Assembly (NCBI GenBank): GCA_045222295.1
Contig: JBGUXP010000006.1
Location: 186,001 to 250,000 of the forward strand
Direction of reading: 5' to 3'
Origin: Colimorpha sp045222295
GTDB taxonomy: Bacteria > Bacteroidota > Bacteroidia > Bacteroidales > P3
DNA length: 64,000 bases
Below the pieces are notes generated by a model that was not told the DNA's origin, did no database searches, and worked only from the letters and a program-made list of their open reading frames with translations. Shown piece by piece: positions 22,362 through 32,373 of the stretch; position 1 is the first letter of the stretch; each line of letters starts with the position of its first letter. The translations under genes were made by a program, and so were the position numbers.

Positions 22362-24629
22362 TTAAAAGCGATAGATTACACGGCCCATGAAGTTGATGCC
22401 GGGCTGCTGGAACCAGTAGTGGTAGTTGTCGTAGGCCTGTGTCGTGGGGTCGTAGGTACCGTAGACGTAGGCGCTGACACGGTAGTCGTGGTCGAGGAGG
22501 TTATTGACAGCCAGTTGGCATTCGATTTGGTTGCTGTTGCGCAGGTGGAAGGTGTAGGAAGCGCGGGCGTTGAGAAGGAAGTAGGCGGGTACTTTTACCT
22601 CTTCGCGGCTGGTGTTGTCGGCATACTGTTCACCAACGTATTTTCCGATGAGCTGCACTTTGGCATTATCGACAGGGTGGTAGGTGGCGACGATGGCTCC
22701 GACGATGGAGGGAGAAAGGGCGAGGTCGGTATTGCCGAGATTGAGCCAGGTTTTGCTGTACCAGTCGTTGAGGGTGGCTTCGTAGTTGTAGTCGATGATT
22801 TTGTTCATGCTGAGCGTCAGGTTGCCATCGAGAGAGAATTGTTTGCAGAAACGGTAGCCACCGACGAGTTCCAGGCCGAGACGATAGCTTTTGTCGACAT
22901 TGTCCATGAGGGAGTATCCGCTTTCGGTGGCTTTACCATTGGCAACCAGCTGGTTCTTATAAATCATGGCGTAGATGTTGCTCTCGAAGTGGAAGTTTTT
23001 CTGCTGAAGTTGGTAGCCCAATTCGAGGTCGAGCATGGTTTCGTGGTTCATGTGAGAGCCGTCAGCCAAAGCCTCTTTGATGTCGGCGCGTGCAGCCTCA
23101 CGGTTGCTGATGCCAGCGACGAAATAGGCGCGCTGATGGTCGTCGATTCGGAAGTTGAGACCTATCTTGGGGTTGAAGAAGAGATGGGTGGTGTCGTAGT
23201 CGAGTTGGCCATAGTCGTCATCGCTGCCGTGGAGGCTGTAGTTGATGTAGCGCAGCTGCATATCAGCGTAGAGGTTAAAGCGGGGCGAGAATTCATAGTT
23301 CATCTTGGCGAAGGCTACAGCGTCGTGCTTTTTTCCGGTATTGGAATACCAGTCGTTGAATGGGTGATCGCGGTCGAAGTGGTGCTGACCACCGGCGGTG
23401 TCACGGTCGGCCCAAAGGATTTCGCCGTAGTGGTCGCCGACATAGAGCTGGTAGCTGCCTCCGAAGATGAGTGTTATCGATTCTTTTTCGTAGTTGAGGG
23501 ATAGGTTGGCGGTGTAGGCATCGTTGCGCATGTCTTTGTTGACGATGAGGTCGGTACGAGTGGGGTCGTTGAGGATGGTGTTGAGGTTACCATAGTTGGC
23601 TACTTTCTTGTTGTCTTTGTAGCTCTCGGTGAAACCAAATCCGTAGGTGTAGTCGAGGGCGGTGCTAAGGCTCCAGTAGTCGTTGAGCAGGTAGTTGTAG
23701 TAGAGTTGGTAGTGCTGCTGGTTGTAGTTGTCGGTCTCGTCGGGATAGTAGAAGACGTTGCCATACTCGTCACTGTAGGCACCACGGGCGTGGTAGGTTT
23801 TTCCGTTGGCTTCGATTTCTTCGAGGGTGGCACCGTCCCAGGTGATGCCGCTCTTCTGTTTGCCAATGATGGCGATGAGTTTAAACAGGGAGCGCTCACC
23901 GTAGTGGCTGGCGGAAAGGAAGAGGCTCTGTTGGTCGGTCTGACCGCCCCGGAGGAAACCGTCGCTAGTGAGGCCGTTGTAGGCAGCGTCGAAGGAGAAG
24001 CCATGCTTGGTCAATCCGCTTCCTGCCACGAAGCCGTACTGGTGGGTGTTGAAGGAACCCCAAGAAAGGTCGGCGGTGGCGTAAGGGCGCTGGGCAGTGT
24101 TGAAGGTCTGCATGTTCATGGCGCCACCGAAGGCTGCAGAGCCGCCGTTGGAGGCACCCACGCCGCGCTGTATCTGTAGGCTCTGTGCCATACCACCAAG
24201 GTTGGGAATGTTGTACCAGTAGACACTCTGACTCTCAGCATCATTCAGCGGGATGCCGTTGATGTTGACATTGATGCGCGTAGCATCAACACCACGGATG
24301 CGGAGGTTTGTGACGCCAACCATGCCGTTCTCGGAGGAGGTGACCACGCTGGGCTCCAACTCCAACATATATGGGAGGGAGAAGGAGATTTTATTCTCCT
24401 CCAGGGTCGCCCGGTTGATGGTGCTGGTGGTCAACGGCGTCTTGTTGTCGGCTCGTGAGGAGGAGATTATCACCTCGTCGAGGGTGCGCACGGTGTCCTG
24501 TGCATGAGAGGTTAAAGGTGAAAGGTTAAATGTTGAGGCAAGCACGCAGCAGGCTATCATCTGCTTGCGACTAATCCTGGTGGCCTGAGAAATTAGATAG
24601 CGACCACAGCTATAGATGTTGTGTTTCAT
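22362..24629 (-). CDS. TonB-dependent receptor, probable thiamine outer membrane transporter
   Basis: A 755-residue TonB-dependent receptor. Signal peptide ending SHAQD, then the TonB box region VRTLDEVIISSS, a plug domain about 60-165 (LPYMLELEPSVVTSSENG; RIRGVDATRINVNINGIPLND; RGVGASNGGSAAFGG), and a 22-strand barrel ending in GINFMGRVIYRF. No N-terminal carboxypeptidase-like domain. The TPP riboswitch in the leader and the downstream PnuT and TPK genes give the substrate as thiamine or a phosphate ester. The signal peptide region contains a 7-bp tandem repeat (FNLSPLTSH). Confidence 0.92.
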   Translation of the reverse strand: MKHNIYSCGRYLISQATRISRKQMIACCVLASTFNLSPLTSHAQDTVRTLDEVIISSSRADNKTPLTTSTINRATLEENKISFSLPYMLELEPSVVTSSENGMVGVTNLRIRGVDATRINVNINGIPLNDAESQSVYWYNIPNLGGMAQSLQIQRGVGASNGGSAAFGGAMNMQTFNTAQRPYATADLSWGSFNTHQYGFVAGSGLTKHGFSFDAAYNGLTSDGFLRGGQTDQQSLFLSASHYGERSLFKLIAIIGKQKSGITWDGATLEEIEANGKTYHARGAYSDEYGNVFYYPDETDNYNQQHYQLYYNYLLNDYWSLSTALDYTYGFGFTESYKDNKKVANYGNLNTILNDPTRTDLIVNKDMRNDAYTANLSLNYEKESITLIFGGSYQLYVGDHYGEILWADRDTAGGQHHFDRDHPFNDWYSNTGKKHDAVAFAKMNYEFSPRFNLYADMQLRYINYSLHGSDDDYGQLDYDTTHLFFNPKIGLNFRIDDHQRAYFVAGISNREAARADIKEALADGSHMNHETMLDLELGYQLQQKNFHFESNIYAMIYKNQLVANGKATESGYSLMDNVDKSYRLGLELVGGYRFCKQFSLDGNLTLSMNKIIDYNYEATLNDWYSKTWLNLGNTDLALSPSIVGAIVATYHPVDNAKVQLIGKYVGEQYADNTSREEVKVPAYFLLNARASYTFHLRNSNQIECQLAVNNLLDHDYRVSAYVYGTYDPTTQAYDNYHYWFQQPGINFMGRVIYRF
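24511..24538 (-). repeat. 7-bp tandem repeat in the signal peptide region of the thiamine receptor
   Basis: Plus-strand units GTTAAAG, GTGAAAG, GTTAAAT, GTTGAGG, encoding TFNLSPLTS at the signal-peptide cleavage region. Confidence 0.8.
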
Positions 24630-24637
24630 AGTTTCAT

Positions 24638-24726
24638 TCCTTACGCCGGCATTATCCGGATCAAGTTTACAGGGTATGTTCTCAGCTTCTCTGTGCTCAT
24701 TTCGAGCAACATAAGAGCACCCCTAT
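24638..24726 (-). promoter_or_regulatory. TPP riboswitch (THI element)
   Basis: In the reading direction the leader has the conserved thi-box blocks in order: GGGGTGCTC, CTGAGAACATACCC (the GCTGAGA pyrimidine-binding bulge and ACCC closing), then ACTTGATCCGG, ATAATGCCGG and CGTAAGGAA (pyrophosphate-sensing arm). It ends nine bases before the receptor ATG, so it most likely controls translation initiation by masking the start region rather than through a terminator, none of which is seen. Confidence 0.95.
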
Positions 24727-24742
24727 GCTCTTTTTGACGGTG

Positions 24743-24770
24743 CAAAGATACAAATATTTTCTTTATCAAA
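24743..24770 (-). promoter_or_regulatory. Promoter for the thiamine operon
   Basis: Minus strand TATCTTTG followed by CA at 24743-24750, with a TTTG about 16 bases upstream. Transcription would start just before the riboswitch. Confidence 0.7.
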
Positions 24771-24882
24771 AGCAAAAAATGAACAACAATTTCCCAAAAA
24801 AAGGATTTGTAACCGATAGTTGTTTTATCCCTCAGAGCAGTCGTGTGGCAGGTAGCCACCCCTTGGCACGCATCTTCTCTAA

Positions 24883-25099
24883 TTACCCGAAGTATTCCAC
24901 GAGGCCGTTGATGGCATCGGCTTCGTGGAAAAGCAGGATGGGGGCATTGCCGAACCGCTTCACCAGCGCACATTGATGTGTGGCGCCGTCGCCGTAACTG
25001 CACATGTGAATAACTTTCTCTCCTCTTTTAAGCGTCCCCTTCGGTCAGACACATGTCGCACACATCATCTGATGGATTATAGATAGATAGGTAAATGCA
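24883..25099 (-). pseudogene. Possible frameshifted remnant of a small Cys-containing protein
   Basis: A coding-like stretch with no intact gene. One frame reads IYNPSDDVCDMCLTEGD and stops; one base out of phase, near the GGGG run at 25036-25039, a second frame continues LKRGEKVIHMCSYGDGATHQ to a stop at 24883 after GLVEYFG. Joined, they give about 70 residues with a CxxC and further Cys and His. The second part alone could also be a 40-codon gene from an ATG at 25005. I do not recognise the family; PILLFHEADAI faintly resembles a AAA+ Walker B. Confidence 0.35.
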
Positions 25100-25116
25100 T
25101 CGTATATACTATGTCA

Positions 25117-25199
25117 TTTCAACCATACTTCAACCATACATTAACCATCCTTCGACCATACTTTAACCATTATATATGGTAGAAATATGGTCGAAGGAT
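25117..25199. repeat. 11-bp tandem array with inverted copy
   Basis: Five consecutive 11-base units (TTTCAACCATA, CTTCAACCATA, CATTAACCATC, CTTCGACCATA, CTTTAACCATT) from 25117 to 25171, then ATATATGGT and TATGGTCGAAGGAT (25186-25199). The last is a perfect 14-base inverted copy of 25147-25160. It lies downstream of the convergent-side T9SS gene end and upstream of the remnant. Confidence 0.9.
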
Positions 25200-25284
25200 A
25201 TTTTAAGAATTGTCTATCATACCTTGTCATATTCTTCTTGTCACGGTAGAAGGCCGTCCCATTCTTCACCCTTCCTTCACTCCC

Positions 25285-28230
25285 TTACCGGAGGAGGGTG
25301 ACGGTACCTATGCAGGATTGCCATTGTTCGGGTTTCTCGGCGCTGCGGATGCGGAGGTGCCAAACATAGGCTCCCTGTGGGCAGGGGGTCCCGTTGTGGG
25401 TGCCATCCCAGCCGGTGTCGAGGTCGGTGGTGGTGAAAACCAGCAGGCCTTGGCGGTTGTAGATGGTAAGCTCGGCTTCAACGATACCGTTGTAGACGAT
25501 GGTGAAGCGGTTGTTGCGGTCGGCGCCGGGGGTGAAGACATTGGGCGCAAAAGCGGCCGAGCGGATGATGGGGATGGTCCGGGAAACGGTATCGTTGCAG
25601 AAGGCGTTGCTGACAGCAAGGAGGACGGTGATGCTGTCGTCGAAGGGCGATGCAGTGTAGGAGATGCGTCGCAGGGTGTCGGGCAGTGAGATGGTGTCGC
25701 CAGGACCATAAGGTATTACGGCCCAGTGGCGGCTATTGTGTTTGTCGCTTTTGTCGTAGGCCACCAAGGTGTGGTTGTCGACACTAAGCACTTCAGGATT
25801 CACCTCGAGTTCGCCATGTGGGAAGGTGGGATGCGAAAGAGAACGGCTGATGGTGGTAGGACAGAAGAGCGTGCTGTCGTAGTAGGAGGTGAGGGTGTAT
25901 GTGGTGGGGCTGTCGGGGAAAACCCATATTTGTCGGTCGGCCTCGTGTCCGTCAAGGACGGTGTCGGTTGGTGAGGAACTCCATAGCCAGAAGGGTTTGT
26001 CGGTGGCTGCAGTGAGGGTGTAGAATCCCTGGCCGCAGTCGGGATTGATGATGATGTTGAGAGGGTCGCGAGGCAGTTGCACCAAGGGAAGGTGAATCAA
26101 GGAATCGCAGCCGTTGGCGGCGGTAAGGTGCTCGGTGGAGGTGAGCAATGGGTAGAGGGTGTCGTAGGAATGACTGATGGGCGCCGAGTCACCACGCCAG
26201 ACGTAGGCGCTATTATGGCAGAAGGTGTCGGTGGGCATATAGTAGTGACTGGTAGGCAGGGTGGTGAGGTGGAGGGTGTAGATGGTATCGCAGCTTTCAG
26301 GATAGGCTATCCTGGTGGAGGGCCCCACGGTGTCGTGGGTGTACCACACGCTGTCAATCCACATTAAGGAGTCGCAGCAGGTGGGGTAAACGTCTTTGTC
26401 CACCCAGACATCGGGGGCAACAATGGTGTAGGTGGCAGTGTCGAAACATTGTCCGCCAGCCAGACCGGAGATGAGGGTCACCGTGTAGGTGCCGGGGCGA
26501 CGGTAGGTGTGTGTCGGATGATATGCGGTTGAGATGAACCCGTCGCCGAAGCGCCAGAGGGCCGATTCACACGGGGGAGTCCCCACAAGTGGGATGCTGT
26601 CGTCGTCGAGAATGGTGCTACAATTATGGAACTGCACCACGAAGCCGTCGCAGCCATTGTTTTGTGTAAAGAGGGTGTCGATGACGGCGAGGGGCCAGAA
26701 ATTGAGAACGTTGGTGTTCATGGTGAGGTAGCAGGAGGGATTCTCGATAAACGAGAGACGGCAGTGGACAGGTCCCTCCGAGGTGACCACGGTGGCTGTC
26801 CGTTCGGTAGAGATGGGGTGTTGGGTTTCGTTGTTGTAGTACCACAGGTAGTTGAAGCCGTCAGGGGCTGTCAGTGTGGCGGTGTCGACGGTGCCGCAGT
26901 GGTCCGACGTGGCATAGGGCTGCTGGCATTCGACATAGAAATAGGCATAGCCGAAATGCCCCCCTTCACCGCAGTCGAAAGTGGTGAGCTGCAGCCGTAC
27001 GTCTTGTCCGTGATAGGGGGCGAGGTTGATGCCGATGGTGGTCCAGTCTTTCCACAATATGTCGTCTCCATAGGTATTCCAGCCGAGAGAAGCGTTGGCA
27101 ATGAAATCGGCAGCCCCGCATTGGGGGTCGATGACGGAATCGTTCTGGTCGAGGATGCGCATGGTGAAACGGGGTTGCTCTTCTGCATTGTGGTTTGGGT
27201 TTTGAAGGACGGCAGCATAGTGGAGCATGATTAGCGAGTAGAGCGTTGTGTCGACATGGAGGTGGTATTCGATAGATTCGGACTCTGCTCCCGTATGCCA
27301 GTTCCCAAGACGTACCGAACCAGGAGCCCCTGGACAAACGGTATGGAGCATGTTGTTGGTTAGAGGGTCGGTTTCATCAGGGTTGGTATGGACGGTGTGA
27401 CGGCTGTATGAGTTTGCAGGTCCGCCATCCATAATGCCGATGTTGAAGATTGGGTGTAGGAGATTGCCATAGAAGCATTGCACATAGTCCGAATAAAGAT
27501 CTAGCGCGTTGGGGCATCCCAGGCGTGGTACGGGTTTGGTGTAGAAGTCACGGATACTGGTGCAACAGGGAGAGGCGTTCGGGATGTTGGGCATGACTTT
27601 GACATGGTGGTAACTGTTGGGTGCAAGCCCAGAGAGGTGTAGGGCGCCTCCGGTACTGGTGTAATGTTGGTCATCCACGGTGATGTGCATGGTGGCGTTG
27701 GCAGGCGACCAGGTGATGTCGGCTTCGGTGGTGGTGATGTTTTCGACGGAGGTGAGGAATGTTGGCGAGCAGGGATTCTCGGAGGAATAGGTGAAATTAC
27801 TGGAGGACCAAAACATATTCAGATGTCGTTGCGCAATGAGTGCTTGATTGGCTTGAATGGCGTCGAAGTGCACGTGGAAGGTGATCTGCCCGCTGCTGAT
27901 AGGATAGATTTGAGAGAGGCTGCCTTGCAAATGCTGGTCTACAATCTGCGTGTTGCCGTCCCAAATGGTGAGGTATCCATTGACACCGGAACAAAAATAA
28001 TCCACCAACAGATGGAATGTGGGGTCGACACCAGTGATAATACCCCAGGAATCAAAGGTGTCGAGCTCGGTATAAAGGGCGTGTTCGAAGTTTTCAGACC
28101 ATGTAGTGGTACAGAAATAGGTGGTGTCGTGATTGTAAAGGGTTTTCGAGAATGATTGGGCACACAAATGCCCCCCCACCATTGCTGTCAGAAGCAACAG
28201 GGTTAGCAGTCTATGTGCGGCTTGTCTCAT
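25285..28230 (-). CDS. Large secreted surface protein with T9SS type B (gliding-motility-type) sorting domain
   Basis: A 981-residue exported protein. Signal peptide ending HLCAQS (about 25), then beta-rich domains: a fibronectin III-like module near 165-240 (SVENITTTEADITWSPANAT), a jellyroll-like region around 270-450, a PKD-type domain near 545-620 (ALWRFGDGFISTAYHPTHTY ... TVTLISG), and further Ig-like repeats. The C-terminal about 90 residues (FAPNVFTPGADRNNRF; LTIYNRQGLLVFTT; WDGTHNGTPCPQGAYVWHLR) are the type B sorting domain. No catalytic motif is seen; an adhesin or surface-layer role is likely. It starts three bases after recQ and may be co-transcribed. Confidence 0.85.
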   Translation of the reverse strand: MRQAAHRLLTLLLLTAMVGGHLCAQSFSKTLYNHDTTYFCTTTWSENFEHALYTELDTFDSWGIITGVDPTFHLLVDYFCSGVNGYLTIWDGNTQIVDQHLQGSLSQIYPISSGQITFHVHFDAIQANQALIAQRHLNMFWSSSNFTYSSENPCSPTFLTSVENITTTEADITWSPANATMHITVDDQHYTSTGGALHLSGLAPNSYHHVKVMPNIPNASPCCTSIRDFYTKPVPRLGCPNALDLYSDYVQCFYGNLLHPIFNIGIMDGGPANSYSRHTVHTNPDETDPLTNNMLHTVCPGAPGSVRLGNWHTGAESESIEYHLHVDTTLYSLIMLHYAAVLQNPNHNAEEQPRFTMRILDQNDSVIDPQCGAADFIANASLGWNTYGDDILWKDWTTIGINLAPYHGQDVRLQLTTFDCGEGGHFGYAYFYVECQQPYATSDHCGTVDTATLTAPDGFNYLWYYNNETQHPISTERTATVVTSEGPVHCRLSFIENPSCYLTMNTNVLNFWPLAVIDTLFTQNNGCDGFVVQFHNCSTILDDDSIPLVGTPPCESALWRFGDGFISTAYHPTHTYRRPGTYTVTLISGLAGGQCFDTATYTIVAPDVWVDKDVYPTCCDSLMWIDSVWYTHDTVGPSTRIAYPESCDTIYTLHLTTLPTSHYYMPTDTFCHNSAYVWRGDSAPISHSYDTLYPLLTSTEHLTAANGCDSLIHLPLVQLPRDPLNIIINPDCGQGFYTLTAATDKPFWLWSSSPTDTVLDGHEADRQIWVFPDSPTTYTLTSYYDSTLFCPTTISRSLSHPTFPHGELEVNPEVLSVDNHTLVAYDKSDKHNSRHWAVIPYGPGDTISLPDTLRRISYTASPFDDSITVLLAVSNAFCNDTVSRTIPIIRSAAFAPNVFTPGADRNNRFTIVYNGIVEAELTIYNRQGLLVFTTTDLDTGWDGTHNGTPCPQGAYVWHLRIRSAEKPEQWQSCIGTVTLLR

Positions 28231-28233
28231 CTC

Positions 28234-30438
28234 TTAGTGACCGTAGTCGGCCATGAACTTGATGCGCATCAGGCGTATCTCCTCCTCGGTGTAGTCGGGG
28301 TCGTCCTGGTATTCTTCGTAGGCTTCCTCCAGCGATGCACTTTCGGAGTTGCGCCAGTAGTCAAGCAACTCTTCCTGATGGTCAGGCTCTATCATCTCAT
28401 TAATATAGTAATCTATATTAAGTTTAGTGCCACTGGAGATGATATGCTCCATCTCGGTGAGCAACTCGCTCATCGAGATGCCCTTGCCGGCGGCGATGTC
28501 CTCAAGGCTCTTGCGCCCGTCGATGGCACGGATAATATATACTTTGAGCCCCGACTTGTTGACGGCTGAACGTACCACGATATCTTGAGGACGCTCGATG
28601 TCGTTGTCCTCCACATAGCGCTTGATGAGTTCGATGAAAGGTTCACCGTATTTCTGTGCTTTGGCAATACCTACGCCGGCACAATGGCTTAGTTCCTCGA
28701 CATTGCAGGGATATTGTAACGTCATGTCCTTGAGCGACGACTCCTCGAAGATGACGTAGGCTGGCAGCTTCTCGCGCGAGGCGATGCTCTTGCGGAGGCT
28801 CTTGAGCTGTACGTATAGGGCTTCGTCGCCTGCTGCCGAGGCACCGCCGCTGGCAGCCACTAAGTCTTCCTCTTCTTCGTTGGCGGCCGCCGAATAGTCA
28901 TGGTCGCAGGTGACGTAGAGGCTGTAGGGATTCTTGACAAATTTGTTTCCCGCGGGTGTGAGTTTTAACACGCCGTATTGTTCAATCTCTTTTTGCAGCA
29001 GCCCTTCGAATTGAGCCTGGCGCAGGACGGCTTTCCAGAAAAGATCGTCGTGGTCCGAACCGCCGCCAAACTGCTCCAGCTTGTCCAGGTGGTAGGTCTT
29101 CGTGTTGGCATTCTTGCGCCCCATGATGACATCTACGATGTCTTTGGGTTTGAAGGCCTGCTTCATCGCTATGATGGTTTCCAGCGCATACTGCATCTCC
29201 TCTTTGGCTTCCACTTGGGGCTTGGGATGGGTGCAGTTGTCGCAATTGCCGCAATAGGGCTCGTTGTAGTCCTCGCCGAAGTATTTCAGAATGTTCAGCC
29301 TCCGGCAGGCTGAACTCTCGGCGTAGGAGACCATCTCCTGCACCAGTTGTTTGGCCATCTCCTGCTCGGTGACGTTCTTGTCGGTGAAGAATTTGTAGAG
29401 TTTTTCCACGTCATGGTCGCTGTAGAAGGCTATACAGCGTCCCTCGCCGCCGTCGCGGCCGGCACGGCCGGTCTCTTGATAGTAGCCTTCGATGCTCTTG
29501 GGGATGTCGTAGTGGATGACAAAGCGCACGTCCGGCTTGTCGATACCCATGCCGAAGGCGATGGTGGCCACGATGACATCCACATCCTCCATCAGGAATT
29601 TGTCCTGGTTCTCCGTTCGCACCTTGTTGTCCAGCCCCGCATGGTAGGGGAGAGCCTTGATGCCGTTGATGACCAGCAGTTCGGCAAGTTCTTCCACGCG
29701 TTTGCGTGTGAGGCAGTAGATGATGCCGCTCTTCCCGGGGTTGTCCTTGATGAAACGGATAATCTCCTTGTGCAGCTGCATGGGGTCGTTGGGCTTCGGC
29801 CGCACCTCGTAGTAGAGGTTCGGACGGTTGAAACTCGAGATGAAGGTCTTCGCGTTCTCCATCCCCAAGTTCTTGATGATGTCCTGCTGCACCTTCGGAG
29901 TAGCGCTCGCGGTAAGGGTCAGGATGGGCACCTTCGCGTTGATGGCCTTAATGGCGTCACGCAATCGGCGGTATTCGGGGCGGAAGTCGTGTCCCCACTC
30001 CGAGATGCAGTGGGCCTCGTCGATGGCGAAGAATGATATCCGAATTTGTTGCAGGAATTCCACTGTCTCCTCCTTCGAGAGGGTCTCGGGAGCTACATAG
30101 AGCAGCTTCGTGTCGCCTTTCAGCAAATCCTCCTTCACTTCGGTAACTTGTGCACGGTTCAGCGAGGAATTGAGGAAATGGGCCACACATTGGCTTCCCG
30201 ATGTGTAGCGCACAGCGTCTACCTGGTTCTTCATCAGCGCTATCAGTGGCGACACCACAATGGCTATCCCCTCACTAATCATTGCCGGCAACTGGTAGCA
30301 GAGACTCTTTCCGCCTCCTGTAGGCATAATGACAAAAGTGTCGTTCCCTTCCAGCAGGCTCCGGATAATAGCTTCCTGGTCGCCTTTGAACTGGTCAAAG
30401 CCGAAGATTTCTTTTAAATATATGTGCAAATCCTTCAT
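28234..30438 (-). CDS. recQ: ATP-dependent DNA helicase RecQ
   Basis: A 734-residue superfamily 2 3'-5' helicase. Walker A PTGGGKSLCYQLPA, DEAH box AIDEAHCISEWGHDFRPEYR, and helicase C motifs (QETGRAGRDGG) are followed by the zinc-binding RecQ-C region (CRRLNILKYFG, CGNCDNC), the winged helix, and an HRDC domain around 530-610. The C-terminal acidic extension (SLEEAYEEYQDDPDYTEEE) is a feature of Bacteroidota homologues. Acts in recombination and fork repair. Promoter at 30486-30493. Confidence 0.95.
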   Translation of the reverse strand: MKDLHIYLKEIFGFDQFKGDQEAIIRSLLEGNDTFVIMPTGGGKSLCYQLPAMISEGIAIVVSPLIALMKNQVDAVRYTSGSQCVAHFLNSSLNRAQVTEVKEDLLKGDTKLLYVAPETLSKEETVEFLQQIRISFFAIDEAHCISEWGHDFRPEYRRLRDAIKAINAKVPILTLTASATPKVQQDIIKNLGMENAKTFISSFNRPNLYYEVRPKPNDPMQLHKEIIRFIKDNPGKSGIIYCLTRKRVEELAELLVINGIKALPYHAGLDNKVRTENQDKFLMEDVDVIVATIAFGMGIDKPDVRFVIHYDIPKSIEGYYQETGRAGRDGGEGRCIAFYSDHDVEKLYKFFTDKNVTEQEMAKQLVQEMVSYAESSACRRLNILKYFGEDYNEPYCGNCDNCTHPKPQVEAKEEMQYALETIIAMKQAFKPKDIVDVIMGRKNANTKTYHLDKLEQFGGGSDHDDLFWKAVLRQAQFEGLLQKEIEQYGVLKLTPAGNKFVKNPYSLYVTCDHDYSAAANEEEEDLVAASGGASAAGDEALYVQLKSLRKSIASREKLPAYVIFEESSLKDMTLQYPCNVEELSHCAGVGIAKAQKYGEPFIELIKRYVEDNDIERPQDIVVRSAVNKSGLKVYIIRAIDGRKSLEDIAAGKGISMSELLTEMEHIISSGTKLNIDYYINEMIEPDHQEELLDYWRNSESASLEEAYEEYQDDPDYTEEEIRLMRIKFMADYGH

Positions 30439-30485
30439 ATCGTCACAATATTTCGCTCAAACGTGCGTTATTTATTTCTGTTTTA

Positions 30486-30493
30486 CAAAGGTA
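30486..30493 (-). promoter_or_regulatory. Promoter element for recQ
   Basis: Minus strand TACCTTTG, 48 bases before the recQ start, with TTG-rich sequence upstream. The same 90-base gap must also hold the kdsD promoter, which I could not identify. Confidence 0.55.
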
Positions 30494-30528
30494 GTCAAAA
30501 AAATTGAATCAACAAAAAAAAAATCATT

Positions 30529-31491
30529 GTGAAGAGTCGAGAAGAGATAAAAAATATTGCTATCCAGGTAATTAGCGATGAAAAAAAAGCTATCGAAAAT
30601 CTCGCAAATTACATTGACGAGAGCTTTTCCAAAGCTGTCGAGATCATTTTTTCGGCCTCTGGACGCGTGGTGGTGACGGGTATCGGCAAAAGTGCTAACA
30701 TTGCCGTCAAGATTGTCTCCACCCTTAATTCCACAGGCACTCCGGCACTCTTCCTCCATGCTGCCGATGCCATCCACGGCGACCTCGGTATGGTCCGTCC
30801 CGGCGATGTCGTCATCTGCATCTCCAAGTCCGGAAACACTCCAGAAATCAAGGTCCTCGTACCTCTCATCAAGAATTTCGGAAACACCCTTATCGCCATC
30901 GTCGGCAATACTGACTCTTTCCTCGCCCACGAGGCCGATATCGTGCTCAATACCACCGTTGCCCATGAGGCCTGCCCCAACAATTTGGCCCCAACCTCGT
31001 CCACTACCGCTCAACTTGTCATGGGCGATGCCCTTGCGGTTGCCCTCATCGAATGTAGAAACTTCTCGGCTCGCGACTTCGCTCGCTTCCATCCTGGCGG
31101 TGCTCTCGGCAAGCAACTCTACCTTCGCGTAGCTGACCTTTACATCCAGAATGAACGACCAGAAGTGGCTCCCTCTACGCCCATCTCCGACACTATCATC
31201 GAGATGACCTCCAAGCGTCTCGGATGCGCTGTAGTTGCAGAAGAAGGTCGTATCGCAGGCATTATCACCGACGGCGACCTTCGTCGTATGATGCAAACCA
31301 GTCACATGCCCAAGTTTGCCGCCGACATCATGCACCCCAATCCCCGCACCATTCTCGACACCGAGTATGCCGTCAATGCCCTCCAGATGATGCGCCAGAA
31401 TTCCATCACCCAGCTCATCGTCACCGACGCCGACGGCCACTACCTTGGCATTATCCATATCCATGACATTCTTCGCGAAGGCATTATCTAA
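30529..31491 (+). CDS. kdsD: Arabinose-5-phosphate isomerase (KpsF/GutQ/KdsD family)
   Basis: A 320-residue isomerase converting ribulose-5-phosphate to arabinose-5-phosphate, the first step to the lipopolysaccharide sugar Kdo. The SIS domain (residues about 30-180) carries GIGKSANIAVKIVSTLNSTG and SKSGNTPEI; two CBS domains follow from about 200 (ADIMHPNPRTI; ALQMMRQNSITQLIVTDADG). A GTG start is used; no ATG fits. lptB, for LPS export, follows after a repeat-made spacer, so the pair is an LPS operon. Confidence 0.93.
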   Translation: MKSREEIKNIAIQVISDEKKAIENLANYIDESFSKAVEIIFSASGRVVVTGIGKSANIAVKIVSTLNSTGTPALFLHAADAIHGDLGMVRPGDVVICISKSGNTPEIKVLVPLIKNFGNTLIAIVGNTDSFLAHEADIVLNTTVAHEACPNNLAPTSSTTAQLVMGDALAVALIECRNFSARDFARFHPGGALGKQLYLRVADLYIQNERPEVAPSTPISDTIIEMTSKRLGCAVVAEEGRIAGIITDGDLRRMMQTSHMPKFAADIMHPNPRTILDTEYAVNALQMMRQNSITQLIVTDADGHYLGIIHIHDILREGII

Positions 31492-31497
31492 TAACTT

Positions 31498-31520
31498 GTT
31501 AACCCATCAATTTATCAACC

Positions 31521-31521
<1 letters not shown>
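31498..31521 (+). repeat. 8-bp tandem repeat forming the kdsD-lptB spacer
   Basis: GTTAACCC, ATCAATTT, ATCAACCG. The last base is the first base of the lptB GTG start, a design like that at 6599-6622. Confidence 0.75.
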
Positions 31522-32288
<767 letters not shown>

Positions 32289-32343
32289 CCTCCTCTCGCC
32301 AAAATCACCAGTAATGGTGAGCCTCTGAAAGGCGCTTTCTCTG

Positions 32344-32351
32344 TACCTTTG
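32344..32351 (+). promoter_or_regulatory. Promoter element for the porin-imelysin-di-haem cluster
   Basis: TACCTTTG followed by CAG, 23 bases before the ATG at 32374. A convincing Fur box was not seen by eye. Confidence 0.65.
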
Positions 32352-32373
32352 CAGTCGAAAAAAACAATTTATT

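Noticed and set aside
25005..25005. AAA+ ATPase fragment from PILLFHEADAI
   Set aside because: Only one short Walker-B-like match; no Walker A or other AAA+ motif nearby, so I record it as an unknown remnant.
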